Source: Alphaproteobacteria bacterium
GTDB taxonomy: Bacteria; Pseudomonadota; Alphaproteobacteria; Rhizobiales; Aestuariivirgaceae
NCBI GenBank assembly: GCA_005884715.1
Contig: VAZZ01000003.1
Coordinates: 4,222 to 10,239, forward strand
DNA: 6,018 bases
Reading direction: 5' to 3'
In this document: positions 1-5,169 of the stretch, one piece after another
Layout of the letters: the number at the start of each line of letters is the position of its first letter
Position numbering within the stretch: the stretch's first letter is position 1
Notes under the pieces: generated by a model
Told to the model about the DNA's origin: nothing
The model's input: the letters and a program-made list of their open reading frames with translations, nothing else
The model's database searches: none
Position numbers and translations under genes: made by a program

Positions 1-1
1 C

Positions 2-496
2 GAGATCGATCGTCCTTGGACGGGTGCCGCCCCCGCTCTCAACATCTTCGGCGGCAAGCTCACCACCCACCGGCGCCTCGCCGAACATGCGATGGGCGAA
101 CTCGGTCGCATCATGTCCTGGCCGCAGGAGAGCATCACCAGAAGCGAAATCCTCCCCGGTGGCGATTTTGGCCCGGCCGGGAAACCTGGCCTTGAACGGG
201 CGCTGAAGGAACGCCTGCCCTTCTTGCCCGATCCGCAAATCGCGCGCTATGTGCGGCAATTCGGTACCAGGGCAAGTGACCTTCTCGAGGATGTGAAGAC
301 GCTCAAGGATCTGGGCCAGCATTTCGGTGCCGATCTCTATCAGCGCGAGGTCGATTTCCTCATTCGCACCGAATGGGCCGCCGCGGTAGATGACGTGATC
401 TGGCGGCGCAGCAAAGTGGGCTTACGTCTGACTGGCGATGATATCGCAGGGTTGCAAAGCTACCTGAGGGTCGCTCAGCCTATTCCATCACGCTGA
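2..496 (+). CDS. glpD: Aerobic glycerol-3-phosphate dehydrogenase, C-terminal part (5' end outside window)
   Basis: This is the C-terminal ~164 residues of the FAD-dependent enzyme that oxidises sn-glycerol 3-phosphate to dihydroxyacetone phosphate and passes electrons to the quinone pool at the inner membrane. The frame is open from base 2. It begins with the conserved FAD-domain end (APALNIFGGKLTTHRRLAEHA, bases ~29-91). The C-terminal alpha-helical domain of the family follows, with the signature DLYQREVDFLIRTEWA and then DDVIWRRSKVGLRL near the end. A Met at base 92 lies inside this conserved region and is not the true start. The stop is TGA at 494-496. The last 17 bases overlap the 3' end of the convergent 84-residue gene, so no separate terminator space exists between them. 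The family is usually ~500 residues, so roughly two thirds lies left of the window. The family assignment is firm. Confidence 0.93.
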   Translation, partial: EIDRPWTGAAPALNIFGGKLTTHRRLAEHAMGELGRIMSWPQESITRSEILPGGDFGPAGKPGLERALKERLPFLPDPQIARYVRQFGTRASDLLEDVKTLKDLGQHFGADLYQREVDFLIRTEWAAAVDDVIWRRSKVGLRLTGDDIAGLQSYLRVAQPIPSR

Positions 497-734
497 TCTC
501 ATCTGCAAGGAGGGTGGTACCGAGAAGAAAGCCATCGCACATGACCGTCCGGCCAACATACTGGTCAAGCTGCTTGTCGGCGTAAGCCGGGCCGGTTTTG
601 CGGCGCAATATATAGCGCTCGGTGCCGGTCTCTATGAAGATCGCTTCTCTCTCGCTTTTGCTATTCTTCCCATAGACGCCGCGCGTAACATGTCCACGCA
701 GCTGCTTTATCGGGACGGGCTCTGATGAAGCCAT
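480..734 (-). CDS. Small conserved-looking protein of unknown function, possible beta-barrel (84 aa)
   Basis: I cannot assign a function. The protein has no signal peptide, membrane segment or cysteine pair. It reads as alternating short beta-type stretches: GHVTRGVY (14-21), EAIFIETG (30-37), RYILRRKTG (40-48), then an apparent helix DKQLDQYVG (53-61), then RTVMCDGFL (62-70) and a C-terminal LLADEISVME. The pattern of a strand, a charged Gly/Ser/Lys turn (GKNSKSERE, 22-30) and 'xYVGRTVxCDGxL' resembles small OB-fold-like barrels that bind a ligand or nucleic acid. That fold is an inference from pattern only. The ATG lies 6 nt after the stop of the peptidase gene, with only a weak GAG upstream, so it is probably translationally coupled to it. 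It is the last gene of the cassette, and its TAG stop lies inside the glpD 3' end on the opposite strand. It is likely a real gene because of this spacing and its sensible composition. Confidence 0.72.
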   Translation of the reverse strand: MASSEPVPIKQLRGHVTRGVYGKNSKSEREAIFIETGTERYILRRKTGPAYADKQLDQYVGRTVMCDGFLLGTTLLADEISVME

Positions 735-740
735 GAAGTC

Positions 741-2279
741 TCAGCGTTGATAATAGATACGATAATCTATGATCTTACCTCCGACTTCCTTTGCGATAAT
801 AGCGATTTTTTGTCCATCCGGCTTCTGTGAACGAGGCATTCCGACAGCCAGGAAATATCGCGAAGGCGCGGTCGCTGCTTTTGCGACACCTTTTTTGCCG
901 CCGCGCGGCGGAGGGGCGCCTTTCACTTTATAGGGGACGAAGGCCTGCTTGCGGCTGAGGCCGCCCTCGGCCGCGATCCTCGCCAGGGTTGATTTTGCTT
1001 TTGCGGCGATACGCCGCCGTGGCTCGGGCTTGGACGCGGTTGGTTTGGTGGCCTTCAGGAAATCACCTGTCTGCTTGAGCTTGGCGCGAGTTTCGCTCCG
1101 CCGAAACCGTGCCGTTTGAGCTGTACTTGCGACCATCGATTTGGTCTTGGCTTCCGGCTTGAGCACCGGATGAATGCTTGGATCGCCGTAAACGCAGAAT
1201 TGCGCCAGCGTCTTCAAATCCATGGGATCCATCTGCTGGGCTTTTGTCACGAATTGCTGGCGCGCCAGCAGCGCCGCTTCCCCGATGGACGCACCTTCCA
1301 GGATGGAGCGGAGGAAATACTGGCATATGAGATCGGCGGATCCGTTGCTGTCCGCCGGCCCATAGGCAATCGTTGTGCTGCCAAAATAGCCGTAGGCGCC
1401 CTGGCGCAGATAGCTCTGGCAGATCGGCATATCGAGCCCCAGTATTATGGAGTTATAGAGTTCAGCGCCATAGCAACATTCGGCCGACGCGACCGTCCCG
1501 GTCTTGATCTTGCCTTTGAGCGATTTCGTTGTCAGTGAGACCGGATATTTGTTTTCGGACTGCCCATAGAATTCAGGCGTGGCGGTCGCGCCATGGCAAT
1601 TGATGAAGTGCATCAATGCACTAAGGGCGCTCGCCGGAAATACCGGCCCCTTGGGCGGGGCGAGCATCGCACCCTTGCCTTGGCCGAAAACGCTCTCAAG
1701 GCTGAGATCGCTCGATATCTTCCACACGGCCGCGGACAGCCCGAAATAGCCGGAATAGTCGCTGAGCTTTCGCCCTTTCCATTGTGCCGCGGTCTTGAGC
1801 AAGGCGATGAGATGCGATGGTTCTTTGGCACCGGTCAGGTCCGGCAATCTCGCGACCACGCGCGTCGGTCCGACGAATTTTGCCGGATCACGCCCATAGG
1901 GTTCATCGCAGGCATAGGGAAGATCGCCATAAGCGAATTCATCGTCATCATCGCCCGCCTTGAAGGCCGGATTCTTCATATCCTGATGCGGAACGACGTC
2001 CGATGCTCCGACGATCATGAGATAATCCGGCTTCAACGCCTTGTAGACGCCGTCAATGGCCTTCTTCGCGCCGCGAATATCCTTGTTGCTGGCGAGGGCC
2101 GCCGCGCCCAGCTTCTTCATCGCGGCGACATCGTCCAGATAGACAAGCCTTGTCTTGAAGCCGCGTTCTTCATCCGCGGCGACGAGCGCCGTCAGCGCCG
2201 CATGGATCTTTTTGCCGCCATCTGATCCATATTTCGCGGCCAGGGCGGATCGGTGAGTGAGGATGACTTTATCTTCCAT
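741..2279 (-). CDS. Gingipain-like (peptidase C25, clan CD) cysteine peptidase, cytosolic
   Basis: Probable caspase-fold cysteine endopeptidase (512 aa). Key features in order: an N-terminal subdomain with PDYLMIVGASDVVPH (84-98); an acidic loop (GDDDDEFAYGDLPYACDEPY, 109-128) followed by VVARLP (141-146), matching the gingipain-type 'Y-D-G-D...VGR-P' region; the catalytic His in FINCHGA (His229); the catalytic Cys in SAECCYGAEL (Cys268 or Cys269); GYFGSTTIAYGP (297-308), a typical C25 post-Cys strand and loop; and FCVYGDPSIHPVL (361-373), the usual 'GDP' end of the domain. A Lys/Arg/Ala/Pro-rich low-complexity linker (~375-470) then leads to a short beta-rich C-terminal segment (~473-512) that I do not recognise. 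No signal peptide, propeptide or sorting domain is visible, unlike secreted gingipains. The start ATG is preceded by AGAAGAGA about 8 nt upstream. The gene starts 24 nt after the SGNH hydrolase stop and ends 6 nt before the small gene. The family call is good. Substrate is unknown, and Arg/Lys specificity is only a guess from gingipains. Confidence 0.82.
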   Translation of the reverse strand: MEDKVILTHRSALAAKYGSDGGKKIHAALTALVAADEERGFKTRLVYLDDVAAMKKLGAAALASNKDIRGAKKAIDGVYKALKPDYLMIVGASDVVPHQDMKNPAFKAGDDDDEFAYGDLPYACDEPYGRDPAKFVGPTRVVARLPDLTGAKEPSHLIALLKTAAQWKGRKLSDYSGYFGLSAAVWKISSDLSLESVFGQGKGAMLAPPKGPVFPASALSALMHFINCHGATATPEFYGQSENKYPVSLTTKSLKGKIKTGTVASAECCYGAELYNSIILGLDMPICQSYLRQGAYGYFGSTTIAYGPADSNGSADLICQYFLRSILEGASIGEAALLARQQFVTKAQQMDPMDLKTLAQFCVYGDPSIHPVLKPEAKTKSMVASTAQTARFRRSETRAKLKQTGDFLKATKPTASKPEPRRRIAAKAKSTLARIAAEGGLSRKQAFVPYKVKGAPPPRGGKKGVAKAATAPSRYFLAVGMPRSQKPDGQKIAIIAKEVGGKIIDYRIYYQR

Positions 2280-2303
2280 GACATTTTTCTCTTCTGAAGC
2301 CCG

Positions 2304-3242
2304 TCATATGACGGCGGCGAATTTCCTGGTCACGGCCTCGTAGCCTTTTTCCGTTGGATGCAGTTCATTCGCCCACCAGGTCTTGTAGCTCGCACCCGTA
2401 GGCAATGTGTTGCGCAAATCGAGAAATTTCACATGCCCGAAGGGAGGCTTGCCGGCGAGCCCGGCCAACATCGTATTGAACCGGTCGATGAGCTTGACAC
2501 AGATCTGCTTGCGCTCGCTCATCTGAGCATAGCCCTTGCGGCGAAAGCCTGGTTCGAGCCATGGCCCTGGCAACGGCCCCACGCCGCCCCAAAAGCCACG
2601 CCCGTCCGGCACCGGATAGTCATAGCCATGGACAACGATAGGGACGGGCTGACCCAGATGGGCTTTGCAGATTTCCGTGATCGCGCTCAGGATGGTGACA
2701 TAGGCGTCACGCGCGCGCTGATCGATCACGCCGGTGACGATTGAATCGTTGAGGCCGGCGATGCTCGAAGCGGCATTGTTGAGCAGGACGGCGAATTCAT
2801 CGCCCGCTACGTCGTTGCCGCCTCCCGAAAGCAGGATCGCGCGTGGCCGCACGCCGGTGCGCAGAACCTTTTCCACCAGACGCGAGAAGCCATCGAGCTG
2901 CCCGCCGGAATAGGCCATGTCCTCGATCGTATCGCCGCGATGCGCGACCGATTCCACATCGAAGCCGTAATCGTCTTCGAGATCGCTCAATATGTCATGA
3001 AATGGATAGTCGAACCAGGAATCGCCTTCGGCGATCAAGATGCCGGCACTGGCATGGGTGATGGGAGCCTTGGCAAGCGCGCCTTTCCTGGATGCGATCT
3101 CCGCGGGTGGGGTAAACTTCACTCCTTTCTTCGCCAGAGCCTGCTGGCGTTTTCGCATCGCTTGCGCTCGGCGCTTCAGTGTTTGGGCAGCCAGCGCTTT
3201 TCCGACCGCTATCGGCTTCGAGAAACCCGGTCTCTTTGCCAT
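2304..3242 (-). CDS. SGNH/GDSL-type hydrolase, cytosolic, with basic N-terminal extension
   Basis: Likely serine esterase or acyl-hydrolase of the SGNH superfamily (312 aa). All four blocks can be seen: ILIAEGDSWFDYP (block I, nucleophile Ser75); VAHRGDTIEDM (block II, oxyanion Gly103); ILLSGGGNDVAG (block III, Asn143); and NELHPTEKGY (block V, His295). The usual block V Asp three residues before the His is Asn292 here, with Glu293 next to it. Other landmarks are VVHGYDYPVPDGRGF (203-217) and GPWLEPGF (226-233), probably substrate-pocket loops. Residues 1-60 are Lys/Arg/Ala-rich and look helical; they are not a signal peptide, because there is no hydrophobic core, so a cytosolic location is inferred. 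The start is well supported: GAGG lies at 3249-3252 with a 6-nt spacer to ATG. It is the first gene of the cassette, 24 nt ahead of the C25-like peptidase. Substrate is unknown; lipid, acyl-sugar or acyl-protein esters are all possible. Confidence 0.85.
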   Translation of the reverse strand: MAKRPGFSKPIAVGKALAAQTLKRRAQAMRKRQQALAKKGVKFTPPAEIASRKGALAKAPITHASAGILIAEGDSWFDYPFHDILSDLEDDYGFDVESVAHRGDTIEDMAYSGGQLDGFSRLVEKVLRTGVRPRAILLSGGGNDVAGDEFAVLLNNAASSIAGLNDSIVTGVIDQRARDAYVTILSAITEICKAHLGQPVPIVVHGYDYPVPDGRGFWGGVGPLPGPWLEPGFRRKGYAQMSERKQICVKLIDRFNTMLAGLAGKPPFGHVKFLDLRNTLPTGASYKTWWANELHPTEKGYEAVTRKFAAVI

Positions 3243-3291
3243 CGATATCCTCGCTCAATGTTTGGGAGATCAAACGACGCACGGCGCGCAG

Positions 3292-3297
3292 AATATA
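3292..3297 (-). promoter_or_regulatory. Weak -10-like element upstream of the SGNH/peptidase cassette
   Basis: On the minus strand this reads TATATT, one mismatch from the sigma-70 -10 consensus, about 50 nt ahead of the SGNH hydrolase ATG. No convincing -35 box lies 16-18 nt upstream. The 137-nt gap (3243-3379) in which it lies must hold any cassette-specific promoter, because the upstream malic enzyme gene ends at 3380. Read-through from that gene is the alternative. Confidence 0.22.
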
Positions 3298-3299
3298 AT

Positions 3300-3337
3300 G
3301 TGCCAAAGGCGGCACTGTTGATGTGGTTAATGCCACA
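3300..3337. repeat. Two adjacent short inverted repeats in the gap upstream of the SGNH gene
   Basis: Plus-strand GTGCC-AAAGGC-GGCAC (3300-3315) and TGTGG-TTAATG-CCACA (3322-3337) each have perfect 5-bp arms and a 6-nt loop, separated by 6 nt. They lie between the malic enzyme stop and the weak -10-like element of the cassette. Neither is followed by a T-run on either strand, so they are poor intrinsic terminators. They could be operator half-sites, a weak transcript-end structure for the malic enzyme gene, or chance. Confidence 0.3.
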
Positions 3338-3379
3338 GCTTAGAGCATTCTCACGACCAAGCCGCCAGACACGGCGATA

Positions 3380-5009
3380 TCAATCTATTTTTTGGTAAGG
3401 CCGATAGCGTGCCTCCCACACATAAGCGGCGATGCGCCGGTCGAGCTCGGCCGCATCGCAAGGATCGGCGACATGATCGGCCTGCGCCTGGCGCGCCACG
3501 GCTTTGGCGACGGCGACGGCGACGGCGCGCAATTCGGTGACCGGCGGCAGAAGCTGGCCTTTTCCGTCCTCGGCCGCGGGCGACATCAGAGCCACCGCCT
3601 TAGCGGCCTGCATGAACATCGCATCGCTGATCCGCCGGGCACCGGCGGCAAGGACGCCGAGCCCGATGCCCGGAAAAATATATGAATTGTTGGTCTGGGT
3701 GACCTTCACCGAGGCCCCATTCCAGGCGACCGGTGGAAACGGGCTCCCCGTGCCAATGAGGGCGCGGCCATCGCTCCATGCCATGAGGTGTTCGCCTGTC
3801 GCTTCGCTGCGCGAGGTGGGATTGGAAAGCGGGAAGATGACCGGCCGCTCGATCGCTTTCGCCATGGCGCGGATGACGGGTTCGCTGAAGGCGCCTGCCT
3901 GGCCCGATACGCCGATCAGCGCCGTCGGCCGCGCATTCGAGACGACATCGAGGAGGCTAATCCTGTTTGGTGTCTCAAGCCGCCAGCCGGTAAGCGCCTC
4001 CGGTCCTTGCAGGAAGGGCATTTGCGCCGGCGTGATGCCCGCCATGCCCTCGACCAGCAGCCCGTTGCGGTCAATGAGGAAGAATCGCCGGCGCGCCTCG
4101 GCTTCATTGGCGCCGGCATCGATCATCGCTTGCCACAGCAGGGAGGCGATGCCGCAGCCTGCCGATCCAGCACCGAGTATGGCGATACGCTGCTCGCCAA
4201 GCGCAATGCCGGTCACCTTGATGGCGGCGAGGAGCGTGCCGGTGGCGATCGCGGCGGTGCCCTCGATATCGTCATTGAAGCTGCACAGCCGGTCACGGTA
4301 GCGCGTGAGCAGGCGGCTGGCATTGGATCCGGCGAAATCTTCCCATTGCAACAGCACGTCCGGCCAGCGTTGCGTCACCGCGCTGATGAATTCCTCGATG
4401 AAGCCGTCATAGTCCGGGCCTCTCACCCTTTCATGCCGCCATCCGACATAGAGGGGGTCGGCCAGCCTTTCCTGATTGCTCGTGCCGACATCGAGCAGGA
4501 TCGGCAGGGTTTGATCGGGATGGATGCCGGCGCAGGCCGTGTAGAGGGCGAGCTTGCCGATCGGGATGCCCATGCCGCCAGCGCCCTGGTCGCCCAAACC
4601 CAGAATTGCGGTGCTTGTTCGGATAGCTGAGGAACAGGCCGCGCGGCTTGCGCCAGATCTCGCTGAAGCGCTGGCAGCCTTCGCCGACGGTCGGCGTATA
4701 GACGAGCGGCAATATCTCTTCGAGATTGCGCACGGTCAGTGCATGGAACAGCGTCTCGTTCGAATCCTGCAATTCGCGCAGGAAAGCATAGCGCTCGAAA
4801 TCGGTCGCGAAAGCACGCAGGACCTTCAGCCGGCGGGATACTTGCTGGTCGAGCGTGCCGACTTGCGGTGGCAGCAAGCCATGCAAGTGGAACACGTCGC
4901 GCTCGGCATCGGTGAAGGCCGTACCTTTGTTGAGCAGGGGCGTGTTCATGAGATCGATGCCGGTCAGTCTGGTTTCGATCGGTGCGTTGTAGTCGGGCAG
5001 CTGCCCCAT
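3380..5009 (-). pseudogene. maeA: NAD-dependent malic enzyme, disrupted by an internal deletion and frameshift
   Basis: An intact homologue oxidatively decarboxylates L-malate to pyruvate with NAD+. The 5' part (5009-4608, 134 codons) encodes the N-terminal domain with the catalytic Tyr in LVYTPTVGEG (Tyr104) and ends at GLFLSYPNKHR. After one extra base (4607) the protein resumes in another frame with ILGLGDQGAGGMGIPIGK (catalytic Lys in IPIGK). It continues through the metal-binding QWEDF and FNDDIEGT motifs, the NAD-binding Rossmann loop ILGAGSAGCGIA and a normal C-terminus ending YRPYQKID (TGA 3382-3380). In E. coli-type MaeA about 23 residues lie between these segments, ending in the VVTDGER stretch, so about 68 bp appear to be missing. 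Restoring them gives ~565 residues, the usual length. In the first frame the product runs on to 4431 as nonsense; the downstream part has only a TTG at 4597. I chose the start at 5009 for its GGAG site; ATG 5027 is in frame but has a poor site. An assembly error cannot be excluded. Confidence 0.85.
3506..3528. repeat. Short hexamer tandem repeat (CGGCGA) within the malic enzyme 3' region
   Basis: About three and a half copies of a 6-bp unit encode the Ala/Val run AVAVAVAKAV near the C-terminus of the malic enzyme. It is in frame, sits in an alpha-helical region that tolerates Ala/Val, and does not disturb the protein. It is a slippage-prone simple repeat with no evident role. Confidence 0.5.
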
Positions 5010-5014
5010 GGTGT

Positions 5015-5018
5015 CTCC
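5015..5018 (-). promoter_or_regulatory. Ribosome binding site that decides the malic enzyme start
   Basis: Minus-strand GGAG lies 5 nt before the ATG at 5009. The in-frame ATG at 5027, six codons earlier, has its nearest purine-rich stretch (AAAAGGG) 13 nt away, which is too far. The 5009 start also gives a restored protein length close to that of characterised MaeA. Confidence 0.55.
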
Positions 5019-5079
5019 GGCGGACATCGTCGATTCGCTGCCCTTTTATGGCCCGCGGCAGGCCCCGCACACCAGAGGC

Positions 5080-5094
5080 TATTCGCTGCGAATA
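5080..5094. promoter_or_regulatory. 15-bp perfect palindrome upstream of the malic enzyme gene, candidate operator
   Basis: TATTCGC-T-GCGAATA has perfect 7-bp arms around one central base. It is centred about 78 nt upstream of the malic enzyme ATG (5009), in the only gap (5028-5169) that could hold that gene's promoter. The geometry suits a dimeric transcription regulator. I do not recognise it as the site of a named regulator. A second, weaker inverted repeat (TTCATT-7 nt-AATGAA, 5110-5128) sits just upstream in an AT-rich stretch. Confidence 0.4.
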
Positions 5095-5169
5095 CCGATC
5101 GGGGCTTGATTCATTTTATGAGAATGAACAGAGAAGCTATTGAAAATAATTAATAATAATCCTTCGCAC

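Noticed and set aside
753..770. Inverted repeat ATAGAT-6 nt-ATCTAT near the end of the peptidase gene
   Set aside because: The AT-only-like arms are short and encode the conserved-looking C-terminal residues; no T-run follows on either strand, so it is not a terminator.
1255..1270. 16-bp perfect palindrome TGCTGGCGCGCCAGCA
   Set aside because: It lies inside the peptidase gene and is explained by the codons for LLARQQ in GC-rich DNA; no sign of a binding site or recombination role.
1593..2225. 210-residue plus-strand open frame opposite the peptidase gene
   Set aside because: Antisense shadow of the motif-bearing peptidase frame; no ribosome-binding site or recognisable domain.
3504..4301. 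Long plus-strand open frames opposite the malic enzyme (for example 265 and 280 residues)
   Set aside because: They are antisense shadows of a GC-rich gene with biased codon positions; composition is unlike a real protein and no motif is present.
3380..4597. Stand-alone 405-residue malic enzyme reading from a TTG at 4597
   Set aside because: That TTG is the Leu of ILGLGDQG in the middle of the protein. The product would lack the N-terminal domain and catalytic Tyr, so it is the 3' part of a broken gene.
4431..5027. 198-residue protein from the 5' part of the malic enzyme gene as a separate gene
   Set aside because: Only its first ~140 residues are malic enzyme; the rest is out-of-frame translation past the deletion point.
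5110..5160. AT-rich stretch as a terminator for the ornithine cyclodeaminase-like gene
   Set aside because: The inverted repeat TTCATT/AATGAA is weak and AT-rich, with no GC stem followed by a T-run on the minus strand.
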